A stretch of DNA of 32,126 nt from Coriobacteriia bacterium (GTDB lineage: Bacteria > Actinomycetota > Coriobacteriia > Coriobacteriales > Eggerthellaceae), in the NCBI GenBank assembly GCA_030526515.1, contig JAUNCQ010000010.1, positions 20,150-52,275 on the forward strand. The letters run 5' to 3'. Under the pieces are notes generated by a model. It did no database searches. It saw nothing but the letters and a program-made list of their open reading frames with translations, and was not told where the DNA came from. The translations under genes were made by a program, and so were the position numbers. Shown here one piece after another: positions 18,319-25,735 of the stretch (its first letter is position 1; the number at the start of each line of letters is the position of its first letter).

Positions 18319-19173
18319 ATGGCCGAGAACACGAAGATCATCGAACTCGATCCCGCGAACTACACCCTGAACGACTACGACAACGTCCGCATCACGCTTC
18401 CGCCCAAGGAAGTCATGACCAACGAGGACATCGACGCCGAGCTGTTCCAGTACGTCATCAGCAGCGGCAAGCAGATCAAGTCCATCGCCGACCTGGACGA
18501 CGAATGGGTCAAGCGCACCTTCGAGGGCATGGAGACCATCGACGAGGTCCGCAACGCAATCGTGGAAGACTACGAGCGTCAGCAGGAGTTCGCCCGCGCC
18601 GACCTGAAGTACCACGCCTGCTGCGAAGTTCTGATCGACCGTCTTGAGGGCGAAATCCCCGCCGACGTCATCCAGAACAACGTCAACGCCATCCGCAAGG
18701 GCAACGAAGAGCAGTTGGCCATGATGCAGATGAGCCTGACCCAGTACCTGCGCGAGGAGCACCTGACCCTGGACCAGTACGAAGCCAAGCTCCAGAAGGA
18801 GGCCGAGTACCAGACCAAGCTGAACCTGGCCCTGGACTGCATGGCCGTCGTTCTTTGCACCCAGGTCGGCAACCATGAGCTGACCGAGTACCTGTCCACC
18901 CCGGACCCGGCCGCATTCATCGCCGAGATCCGCGAGAAGGGCCTGGTGGAGGAAGCTCGCCGCGCCGCCGTCCGCGTCAAGGTCATGCGCCGCGTGGTCG
19001 ACACCGCAATCGTCACCATCGAGGGCGAAGAGCCCGAGCCCGTGAAGCCCGTCGTGGTCGAGGACGAAGAGCCGTTCATCATGCCGGACTTCGACGAGAT
19101 GCCGAACCCGAACATCGTCAACGCCGACGGCTTCGACAAGTTCGCATTCAACGTCGTCTCCACCAACGAGTAG
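18319..19173 (+). CDS. Trigger-factor-like chaperone lacking N-terminal ribosome-binding and PPIase domains
   Basis: The 284-residue protein matches the linker and SurA-like C-terminal part of trigger factor. LDDEWVKRTFEGMETIDEVR is the typical entry helix, followed by about 120 residues of long helices (ADLKYHACCEVLIDRL, IPADVIQNN) and the second-arm segment KEAEYQTKLNLALDCMAVV. The N-terminal 50 residues are short and do not form the ribosome-docking domain, and there is no FKBP-type PPIase module. A Glu/Pro-rich acidic stretch (about 235-260) precedes the C-terminus. GGGAGAA precedes ATG 18319. It lies 50 bp before a second trigger-factor-like gene and is probably cotranscribed. It is most likely a cytoplasmic holdase for particular clients, which is an inference. 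Confidence 0.7.
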   Translation: MAENTKIIELDPANYTLNDYDNVRITLPPKEVMTNEDIDAELFQYVISSGKQIKSIADLDDEWVKRTFEGMETIDEVRNAIVEDYERQQEFARADLKYHACCEVLIDRLEGEIPADVIQNNVNAIRKGNEEQLAMMQMSLTQYLREEHLTLDQYEAKLQKEAEYQTKLNLALDCMAVVLCTQVGNHELTEYLSTPDPAAFIAEIREKGLVEEARRAAVRVKVMRRVVDTAIVTIEGEEPEPVKPVVVEDEEPFIMPDFDEMPNPNIVNADGFDKFAFNVVSTNE

Positions 19174-19223
19174 ATCCGCTTCCGCCGAATCACCATTCGA
19201 GCGAGTTCTAGAAAGGCACCATC

Positions 19224-20537
19224 ATGAAAGTAGAACGCGTACGTGAAAAGGACGGCAAGCTTGAGCTCATGGCAGAGCTGTCCGGCGCCGAGGTGGCCCA
19301 GGAGCTGAACGAGATCGCCCTGGCCGAGATCGCCAAGAACGAGTACGACTTCGATCACAACGGCGACCAGTCCGCCGTGGCATTCCTCCGCGACCGTCTG
19401 GGTTCCGACGAGGCCGCCTTCGTCTTCGACGAGGCCCTGATGCGCAAGCGCGCCTCCTTCGCCCTGACCGCCGCACAGGTGGACATCATCGGCTCCCCCG
19501 TGTACCGCTGCCTGGAGCACGCAACCGAGGGCAAGCCCTTCGAGTACCACCTGGTCGTGGTCCTGGTTCCGGAAATGGAGCTGGAAAACTACGACCCCGT
19601 CTCCATCACCGTTCCCTCCTACACCGTCAAGAAGGACGAGGTGGACGAGGAGATCGAGCGCATGGTCAAGGCTTCCTCCGTCAACGTCACCGACGAGTCC
19701 CATGAGACCGTCATCAAGGGCGACAAGGTCGAGCTGAAGCTGGAGACCACCATGGACGGCAAGAAGGTCCGCCCGCTGTGCACCGACGGCCGCCAGTACT
19801 CCACCGGCTCCCAGACCATGCCCGACGACTTCGACGAGGCCATCATCGGCATGAAGGTGGGCGAAACCAAGACCTTCAAGTTCCTGGGCCCCGACACCGT
19901 CCTGAACGAGGACGGCACCCCCAAGATGGACGAGTACGAGTGCACCGCCACCGTCAATCGCATCCTGACCGCCCAGGCCCCGACCATCAACGACGGCTGG
20001 GCATCCACCGTCCGCGCCGGCGTCAAGACCGTCGCCGAGCTGCGTGAGGTCGTTGAGAAGGAGATCCAGGAAAAGCACGACGACGACTATCGTCGCCTGG
20101 CCGAAAACCTGGCTGGCAACGAGCTGGCCAAGCGCCTGGTGGGCAAGATCCCCGACCTGGTCTACGGCGTTGCCGTCAAGGAAGCCAAGGAAAACCTGGT
20201 CAAGAACCTGAAGGAACAGCAGAACATGACGGTCGAGGAGTACCTGGAGAAGGAAGGCCAGACCGAGCAGCAGCTGAACCAGCAGCTCATGATGAACATC
20301 CGCCAGCAGCTGACCCGTCAGTTCGCCCTGAACGCCTTCGCTAAGCATCGCGGCCTGATCGCCGAAGAGGACGACATGAACGCCTACTTCGAGTCCATCG
20401 CCCCGGGCAAGGCCAACTTCGCCCACCGCGACTTCAAGAAGGACGGCCGCATGTACGCGGCCCGCTGCGCCGCGACCCGCCTGAAGGCCGCCCGCATCGT
20501 CGTGAAGGAAGCAAACGTCACCAAGCTGGGCCAGTAG
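19224..20537 (+). CDS. Divergent full-length trigger-factor-like protein
   Basis: This 437-residue protein has trigger-factor layout. An N-terminal alpha/beta domain spans about 1-115. An FKBP-like domain spans about 145-250, with IKGDKVELKLETTMDGK and then FDEAIIGMKVGETKTFKFLG. The helical C-terminal domain runs from about 265 to the end. The ribosome-docking signature GFRxGK of true trigger factors is replaced by YDFDHNGDQS (41-50), so binding to ribosomal protein L23 is unlikely. The length is normal for the family. AGAAAGGCACC precedes ATG 19224. It follows the shorter trigger-factor-like gene by 50 bp, has its own terminator (20578-20613), and is followed by htpG. Together they look like a specialised folding unit distinct from housekeeping tig. 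Confidence 0.78.
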   Translation: MKVERVREKDGKLELMAELSGAEVAQELNEIALAEIAKNEYDFDHNGDQSAVAFLRDRLGSDEAAFVFDEALMRKRASFALTAAQVDIIGSPVYRCLEHATEGKPFEYHLVVVLVPEMELENYDPVSITVPSYTVKKDEVDEEIERMVKASSVNVTDESHETVIKGDKVELKLETTMDGKKVRPLCTDGRQYSTGSQTMPDDFDEAIIGMKVGETKTFKFLGPDTVLNEDGTPKMDEYECTATVNRILTAQAPTINDGWASTVRAGVKTVAELREVVEKEIQEKHDDDYRRLAENLAGNELAKRLVGKIPDLVYGVAVKEAKENLVKNLKEQQNMTVEEYLEKEGQTEQQLNQQLMMNIRQQLTRQFALNAFAKHRGLIAEEDDMNAYFESIAPGKANFAHRDFKKDGRMYAARCAATRLKAARIVVKEANVTKLGQ

Positions 20538-20577
20538 CACTTCCCGGCTGGCGCCGGAAACCCGAACGTGCCACGCA

Positions 20578-20613
20578 AGCCCCTGCAGCAGCCAACGCTG
20601 CAGGGGCTTTTTT
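20578..20613 (+). terminator. Terminator after the trigger-factor-like pair
   Basis: A perfect 12-bp stem (20578-20589 with 20597-20608) and 7-base loop, followed by a run of T to 20613. It separates the pair from htpG, which may use a promoter in 20614-20660. An octamer copy sits at 20635-20642. Confidence 0.9.
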
Positions 20614-20677
20614 CGAAAGAGGCACCACCTGCTATTTCGCCCGCTAAAGACCTGATTCCTGACCGAGGAGGGTACCC

Positions 20678-22582
20678 ATGAAGGAATTCAAAACCGAAAG
20701 CAAGAAGATTCTTGATCTGGTCATCAACTCTATTTACACCAACAAGGACGTGTTCCTGCGCGAGCTCATCAGCAACGCATCCGACTCCCTTGACAAGGTG
20801 ATCCTGCGCGCTGCCGCCGAGGGCGACCAGGTCAACCGCTCTAGCCTGGAGATCAACCTGGACTTCGACTCCGAGGCACGCACCATCACCGTGTCTGACA
20901 ACGGCATCGGCATGACCGCCGCCGAGCTGGAGGAAAACCTGGGCACCATCGCCCACTCCTCCTCCTTCGAGCTCAAGCACTCCGACGACGAGGCCCTGGA
21001 CGAAGAGGACGTGGACATCATCGGCCAGTTCGGCGTGGGCTTCTATTCGTCGTTCATGGTCGCCGACCACGTGACGGTCATCAGCCGCGCCTACGGTTCG
21101 GACGAAGCCAACGTCTGGGAAAGCGACGGCATCGAGGGCTTCACCGTTGCCCCCGCCGAGCGCGCCACCCATGGCACCGACGTCATCCTGCACCTGCGCA
21201 AGAACGGCGGCGGCACCGACTACAACAAGTTCCTGAGCCATCCGGCCCTGGCCGAGCTGGTCAAGCGCCACAGCAACTACATCCGCTACCCCATCACCCT
21301 GGAGGTCACCGGCCGTCGCGAGGTGGAGCGTCCTGCTGACGCCCGCTTCTGGGAGCCCACCTTCGAGGACTTCACCGAAAAGAAGGTCCTGAACTCCATG
21401 GTGCCCATCTGGGCCAAGCCCAGCTCCGAGGTCACCCGTGAGGACTACGAGGAGTTCTACAAGAACGAGTTCAACGATCCGAACCCGCCCCTGCGCATCA
21501 TCAGCATGCATGCCCGCGGCGGTCACAGCTGCGACGTGCTGCTGTTCATCCCCTCGGAGCCCCCGGCGGACCTGTACACCAGCGAGTTCAAGAAGGGCCT
21601 GGAGCTCTACAGCTCCGGCGTCATGATCCAGGAGCGCTGCGAAGACCTGCTGCCGGAGTACTTCGGCTTCGTCCGCGGCATCGTGGACTCCCCCGACCTG
21701 GCGCTGACCCTTTCCCGCGAATCCACCTCCGAGGACGTGTTCCTGAAGGCAATCGCCAAGCAGATCGACCTGCGCCTGAAGGCTGAGCTGCAGGCCATGC
21801 GCGACCGCGAGCGCGATCAGTACATCGAGTTCTTCGCCAACTTCGGCCGCATGTTCAAGTTCGCCATCTACGCTACCTTCGGCGCCCTTAACGAGCAGCT
21901 CGAGGAGTTCCTGCTGTTCTGGACCGCGCTGAAGGACCAGCCGGTGACCCTGAAGGAGTACGCCGAAAGCCTTACGCCCGGCCAGGGCTACGTCCTGTAC
22001 GCATCAGGCGACGACTCCCACCGCCTGGAAGCCAGCCCGTCCGTGACCAACGTCACCCGCCGAGGCTACGACGTGCTTCTTTGCGGCGAAAGCATCGACG
22101 AGTTCTGCCTGATGACCCTGCGCGAGTACAACGGCAAGCCCATCAAGAACGTGGACTCCAACGACCTGAACCTGGACGATGCCTTCGACGTGGCCGTGAC
22201 CCAGAGCGTGAACGCTCAGAACCGCAAGCTGTTCGCCGCCATGACCCGCGCCCTGCCGCCGGACGTCATCGAGGTCTGCGCCACCTCCCGCCTGAGCCAG
22301 GCTCCTGCCTGCATCACCGCCAAGGGCCCCATCAGCCTGGGCATGGAAAAGTACTTCGCCTCCATGCCGGAGGAAATGGGCGGTCGCCCCAAGATCCAGC
22401 ATGCGCTGGAGCTGAACCCGGAGCACCCCATCTTCGCCCGCCTGGTACAGGCTCAGGACGAAGGGGACGAGGACCTGATCAACCACTACGCCCTGGTCCT
22501 GTACGGACAGGCCATGCTGGCTGAAGGCCTGCAGATCCCCGACGTAGCAGCCTACTCCCGCGCCGTCTACTCCCTCATGTAA
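20678..22582 (+). CDS. htpG: Molecular chaperone HtpG (Hsp90)
   Basis: HtpG is the cytosolic ATP-dependent Hsp90 chaperone. The 634-residue length is normal. The GHKL ATPase domain shows the family motifs LRELISNASDSLDK, the ATP-contacting DNGIGM, and the lid region GTIAHSSSFE with IGQFGVGFYSSFMVA. The middle domain has the catalytic arginine region SRESTSED. The C-terminal dimerisation domain ends in a typical helical segment with NPEHPIFARL. AGGAGGG precedes ATG 20678. It is followed after 24 bp by the AKR-like gene and then the methyltransferase-GNAT gene, with no terminator until 24900, so these three may be one transcript. Its place after two trigger-factor-like genes forms a chaperone cluster. 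Confidence 0.97.
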   Translation: MKEFKTESKKILDLVINSIYTNKDVFLRELISNASDSLDKVILRAAAEGDQVNRSSLEINLDFDSEARTITVSDNGIGMTAAELEENLGTIAHSSSFELKHSDDEALDEEDVDIIGQFGVGFYSSFMVADHVTVISRAYGSDEANVWESDGIEGFTVAPAERATHGTDVILHLRKNGGGTDYNKFLSHPALAELVKRHSNYIRYPITLEVTGRREVERPADARFWEPTFEDFTEKKVLNSMVPIWAKPSSEVTREDYEEFYKNEFNDPNPPLRIISMHARGGHSCDVLLFIPSEPPADLYTSEFKKGLELYSSGVMIQERCEDLLPEYFGFVRGIVDSPDLALTLSRESTSEDVFLKAIAKQIDLRLKAELQAMRDRERDQYIEFFANFGRMFKFAIYATFGALNEQLEEFLLFWTALKDQPVTLKEYAESLTPGQGYVLYASGDDSHRLEASPSVTNVTRRGYDVLLCGESIDEFCLMTLREYNGKPIKNVDSNDLNLDDAFDVAVTQSVNAQNRKLFAAMTRALPPDVIEVCATSRLSQAPACITAKGPISLGMEKYFASMPEEMGGRPKIQHALELNPEHPIFARLVQAQDEGDEDLINHYALVLYGQAMLAEGLQIPDVAAYSRAVYSLM

Positions 22583-22606
22583 CCACCGACTCACAAGGAG
22601 CTCGCA

Positions 22607-23485
22607 ATGCAGTACAGCACCATTGGAGACACCAAGATTTCCCGCCTGTCCCTGGGCACCAAGCGCCTCCCCACCACTGACGTCACCCGCGTGGTGCATC
22701 TGGACGTGCCTGAGGCCGAAACCATCTTCGAAGCAGCCGTTGCCGAGGGCATCACCTGCTTCGACACCGCCTACAACAACCGCAAGGGCGAAGCCGAGTC
22801 CGCCCTGGGCACGTATTTCGCCCAGGCAGATCCCAAGCCTGCGTTCGTGACCAGCTACTTCGAAATGGTCGACCCCCGCTACGAGTACGTCTTCCAGAAG
22901 CAGCTGAAGAAGCTGCAGGTCGATCGCATCGACTTCTACTACCTGGAGGGCGTGGGCGACATCACCCAGTACGGCCTGGTGGACTCCGGCATCGTGGACT
23001 TCCTGTTCAAGATGAAGGAAGAGGGCAAGATCAAGCACCTGGGCTTCGACTCCGACATGAGCGGCGCCAACCAGGTCGAGTTCGCCAAGAAGTACCCCTG
23101 GGACTTCGTCCGCCTGAGCATCAACTACTTCGACTGGTTCAACAAGAAGGCCAAGGAGCGCTACGACGCCGCCATGGAGTCCGAGCTTCCGATCTTCGCC
23201 CACAGCGCCCTGCGCGTAGGCCTGAACTCCTCCCTGAAGCAGGAGACCCTGGACGTGCTCCGCGCCGCCAACCCGACCCGACCCTCCGTCGAGTGGGGCA
23301 TGCGCTTCGTGAAGAGCCTCGAGGGCGTGGCCACGGTTTCGTCCAACGTCTACTCCGTCAACCAGCTGAAGGAAAACGCCGCCATCTTCAACGACGACGT
23401 CGTTCTAACCGCTGACGAGCTGGAGGTCCTGAAGGAAGCCGCTGCCGTCCAGAAGCAGATCAAGCGCGTCAGCTCCCGCAGCTAA
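22607..23485 (+). CDS. Aldo/keto-reductase-fold protein with degenerate active site
   Basis: The 292-residue protein follows the AKR TIM-barrel pattern (MQYSTIGDTKISRLSLGTKR, then FDTAYNN, KLQVDRIDFYYLEG, then MKEEGKIKHLGFDSD). It resembles the AKRs of anaerobes that normally end in a ferredoxin domain, which is absent here. Of the catalytic tetrad only Asp53 is kept. The Tyr position is Asn58, the Lys position is Ser83 in FVTSYF, and the His position is Glu114 in YYLEG. Glu for His is known from steroid 5-beta-reductases, but loss of Tyr and Lys as well makes normal carbonyl reduction unlikely. AAGGAGCT precedes ATG 22607, 24 bp after htpG. It is probably a pseudoenzyme or has another chemistry. 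Confidence 0.82.
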   Translation: MQYSTIGDTKISRLSLGTKRLPTTDVTRVVHLDVPEAETIFEAAVAEGITCFDTAYNNRKGEAESALGTYFAQADPKPAFVTSYFEMVDPRYEYVFQKQLKKLQVDRIDFYYLEGVGDITQYGLVDSGIVDFLFKMKEEGKIKHLGFDSDMSGANQVEFAKKYPWDFVRLSINYFDWFNKKAKERYDAAMESELPIFAHSALRVGLNSSLKQETLDVLRAANPTRPSVEWGMRFVKSLEGVATVSSNVYSVNQLKENAAIFNDDVVLTADELEVLKEAAAVQKQIKRVSSRS

Positions 23486-23547
23486 CGCAACCCAGTACAG
23501 CCACCGGCTGGCACAAACCCCATAGAACAGAAAGAAGGCGCTCGCGC

Positions 23548-24876
23548 ATGACTTGGAACCAGGAACGTATCACCGCTGTTGCCAAGGCTAGCGCGAGCGC
23601 CGACTTCTTGGCCTTCGAGGCCATCGGCCTGTCGGAGATCGACGGAGCCCGCATCCTGGACGTAGGTTGTTTCGACGGCTACAACACCGTCCTCAAGTTC
23701 GCTGCCTATGAGGACGCGGCGCAGATCGTGGGCATTGACCCTGAAGCGGCTATGATCGACCAGGCACGTCAGCGCACCGACGACCCGCGCTTCACCTGGA
23801 CGGCCACGTCTTTTGAAGACTTCCAGGACGAAAGCCAAGAAGGCTTCGACCTGGTCTACTTCAGCCACGTGTTCCAGCACCTGCCCAACAAGCAAGACGC
23901 CGCCCGCAAGGCCTTCGACTTGCTGAACCCCGGAGGATTCTGCGTCATCAAGACCGTGGACGACAGCACCAACATTTCCTCCCCCGACCCCCAGAACCTG
24001 ATGAGGCGCCTGTACGCGCTGTACGATGAGCACGTTCTGCCCAATACGCCCCACACCCGCAACACGGACCGCAACAACGGCTCCAAGTGCTACGGGCTGC
24101 TCAAGGATGCAGGATTCAACAACGTTGCCGTGCGCACGCTTCCCTCCGACACCGCCAACAAGACGCCCCAGGAGCGCGCCAAGCTCTTCGAACGGCTCAC
24201 CTACTACCGCAAGAACGTCCCCGACTGCGTCGATCCCGGCATCGCGGATCAGATTCGCGACCTGCTGGATGCGTGGTCGAAGCTGTTCTTGCAAGACGAT
24301 TATTACTTCGCATCCCAGACCTTCGTGGTCATAGCGCAGAAGCCTCTGGAAGGCTCTCAGACGCGCTATGAGGGCCCGTTGTTCCAACAGGCTACTCCTG
24401 GCATTTCGGGCGAAACAGGCCCTCAGAAGACCTGGATGCTTCGGCCTATGGTGGAGTCCGACCTGGGTCAGGTGATGGACATCGAGATCCGCTCCTTCCC
24501 GGATCCCTGGACCCCCGTGGCATACGCTATGGAGCTGCGCTACAACACCAGAGCAGCCTATACCGTGGCAGTATCCGCCGAAGGCCGCATCGGCGGTTAC
24601 GTGGGCTCCTGGGAGGCTGACGGCATGGCGACCATCGCCAACATCGCCACCGATCCCCGCCTCCGCCGCTCAGGTATCGGCAGGATGCTCATAGACCACG
24701 CCTGTGACCAGGCCCATGAGCACGGCTGCGCCGCCATGCAGCTTCAGGTACGAGCCCAGAACGAAACCGCACGCAGCTTCTATGCGGCCATGGGGTTCAA
24801 TGAGATGGGCTTGTCTCAGGGCTACTACACGAACCCGGACGACGATGCTGTGATCTTGGTACGCATGCTCGGCTAG
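23548..24876 (+). CDS. Methyltransferase-GNAT (RimI-like) fusion protein
   Basis: A 442-residue fusion. Residues 1 to about 270 are a class I SAM-dependent methyltransferase: motif I ILDVGCFDGYNT, acidic GIDPEAAM after strand 2, FDLVYFSHVFQHLP as motif IV, and LLNPGGFCVIKTV. After a linker, about 300-442 form a GNAT acetyltransferase with RimI features: MLRPMVESDLGQVMDIE, SFPDPWTP, the acetyl-CoA loop RLRRSGIGRMLID, and LQVRAQNETARSFYAAMGF. RimI acetylates the N-terminus of ribosomal protein S18; related enzymes modify other N-termini. The combination in one chain is unusual. GAAAGAAGG precedes ATG 23548. It is followed by a strong terminator and is probably the last gene of the htpG unit. 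Confidence 0.88.
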   Translation: MTWNQERITAVAKASASADFLAFEAIGLSEIDGARILDVGCFDGYNTVLKFAAYEDAAQIVGIDPEAAMIDQARQRTDDPRFTWTATSFEDFQDESQEGFDLVYFSHVFQHLPNKQDAARKAFDLLNPGGFCVIKTVDDSTNISSPDPQNLMRRLYALYDEHVLPNTPHTRNTDRNNGSKCYGLLKDAGFNNVAVRTLPSDTANKTPQERAKLFERLTYYRKNVPDCVDPGIADQIRDLLDAWSKLFLQDDYYFASQTFVVIAQKPLEGSQTRYEGPLFQQATPGISGETGPQKTWMLRPMVESDLGQVMDIEIRSFPDPWTPVAYAMELRYNTRAAYTVAVSAEGRIGGYVGSWEADGMATIANIATDPRLRRSGIGRMLIDHACDQAHEHGCAAMQLQVRAQNETARSFYAAMGFNEMGLSQGYYTNPDDDAVILVRMLG

Positions 24877-24899
24877 CTTCTCTTATTCCAGCAAAACAC

Positions 24900-24927
24900 G
24901 AAAGCCCCTCAACGAGGGGCTTTCTTC
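24900..24927 (+). terminator. Terminator of the htpG-AKR-methyltransferase unit
   Basis: GAAAGCCCCTC and GAGGGGCTTTC pair perfectly around AAC (24900-24924). Confidence 0.82.
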
Positions 24928-24953
24928 ATGCTCAGAGCAGAAATGAGGCATAC

Positions 24954-24980
24954 AAAAAGGGACCCCCTTGGGGGGTCCCT
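24954..24980 (-). terminator. Terminator of zinc-ribbon copy B
   Basis: AGGGACCCCC and GGGGGTCCCT form a tight stem (24958-24980), followed on the minus strand by TTTTT. It lies 20 bp past the zinc-ribbon stop codon and probably ends the molybdoenzyme transcript. Confidence 0.88.
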
Positions 24981-24999
24981 GAACCATTCGAGATAAGTC

Positions 25000-25209
25000 C
25001 TACTGGAACTTACGGTCCTGGTTACGACGCTCAGACTCGTCGATCGGCTTGTAGGTAGCGCCAGCGATGTCATCAGTAATGACCTTCTCGGCACCGCACT
25101 TCTTGCAGGTCGGAGCTTCTGCAGCGTTGAAAGTGTCGCACTCGGGGCAACGCCAAAGGATGTTGCCAATGGGAGGCGGACGGAAGCCGCCCTTCATCTG
25201 CTGAGACAT
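25000..25209 (-). CDS. Small zinc-ribbon protein, copy B
   Basis: A 69-residue protein identical to copy A (17584-17793) except GAEKV in place of GADKV. The Cys motif CPEC and CKKC and the FRPPPIGN leader are the same. Nucleotide comparison over 210 bases shows 28 changes, all at third codon positions and 27 silent. The duplication is therefore not recent, and the protein is held almost constant by selection or the copies use different codon preferences. AAAGGAGG precedes ATG 25209. It is the last gene behind the molybdoenzyme and its ferredoxin subunit, 110 bp from the latter across a hairpin, and ends at a strong terminator. It may form part of the enzyme complex or its maturation path. Confidence 0.88.
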   Translation of the reverse strand: MSQQMKGGFRPPPIGNILWRCPECDTFNAAEAPTCKKCGAEKVITDDIAGATYKPIDESERRNQDRKFQ

Positions 25210-25277
25210 AATGTCCTCCTTTTAGTCTGAGCTTGGATCTTCGTAGAACCTTGCTCATTACGCGACTTTTAGGCAAG

Positions 25278-25301
25278 GCCCGGAGGCTTGCGCCTCCGGG
25301 C
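25278..25301 (-). other. Hairpin between the Fe-S subunit and zinc-ribbon B
   Basis: GCCCGGAGGC and GCCTCCGGGC pair perfectly around 4 bases. There is no T-run on the minus strand, so it may be an attenuator or RNA-processing/stability hairpin that sets different levels for the enzyme and the zinc-ribbon protein. Confidence 0.6.
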
Positions 25302-25319
25302 AGAAGTTACATAGAAGCT

Positions 25320-25730
25320 TTAGAGGGTGTACAGAACCATCTTGGACTTCTCGGCAGCCTTCTTGGCCAGCTCGTCGATGGAGCCATAGTACATAACTGC
25401 GGACTGGCAGTGATGCACGCACATGGGCAGACGACCCTGAGCAACGCGGTCAGCGCAGCCGTCGCACAGATCGGTCGGCATGGGAACGAAAGTCCACTCC
25501 CAGTTGCCCTTAACATTCTTGGTCGGACCATACTCCAGAACCTTGATACCCCAGTTGTTGGGATCCAGGCCCAGGTGCATCTGGCATGCGACCTCGCAGG
25601 AATGGCAGTTGGTGCACCACTCGTAGTTGATCAGAAGACCCTTGTCGGAACCCTCTGCGTTAGCGTCCTTGAAGTCAGCCCAATAACGAACGGCGTCAAA
25701 ACCACGGTTCAGCTCTTCAGCAGTAGCCAT
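25320..25730 (-). CDS. Two-cluster ferredoxin-type subunit of the molybdoenzyme (DmsB-like, minimal)
   Basis: The 136-residue protein has Cys39-Cys42-Cys45-Cys49 (CTNCHSCEVAC) and Cys89-Cys92-Cys104-Cys108 (CDGCADRVAQGRLPMCVHHC). These match motifs I and IV of DmsB/NrfC-type four-cluster subunits. The usual motifs II and III are missing, so it should carry two [4Fe-4S] clusters rather than four. In the known fold motif I pairs with IV and II with III, so loss of the inner pair leaves a coherent domain. It would pass electrons to or from the catalytic subunit, whose gene ends 5 bp upstream. There is no signal peptide, so it is cytoplasmic, and no membrane anchor gene follows. GATAAATGGCTACT forms its start, with only a weak Shine-Dalgarno, which suggests coupling. 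Confidence 0.9.
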   Translation of the reverse strand: MATAEELNRGFDAVRYWADFKDANAEGSDKGLLINYEWCTNCHSCEVACQMHLGLDPNNWGIKVLEYGPTKNVKGNWEWTFVPMPTDLCDGCADRVAQGRLPMCVHHCQSAVMYYGSIDELAKKAAEKSKMVLYTL

Positions 25731-25735
25731 TTATC

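Noticed and set aside
22607-23485. Calling the AKR-like gene a pseudogene
   Set aside because: The frame is intact, codon use is normal and it has a good Shine-Dalgarno, so only the active site is degenerate.
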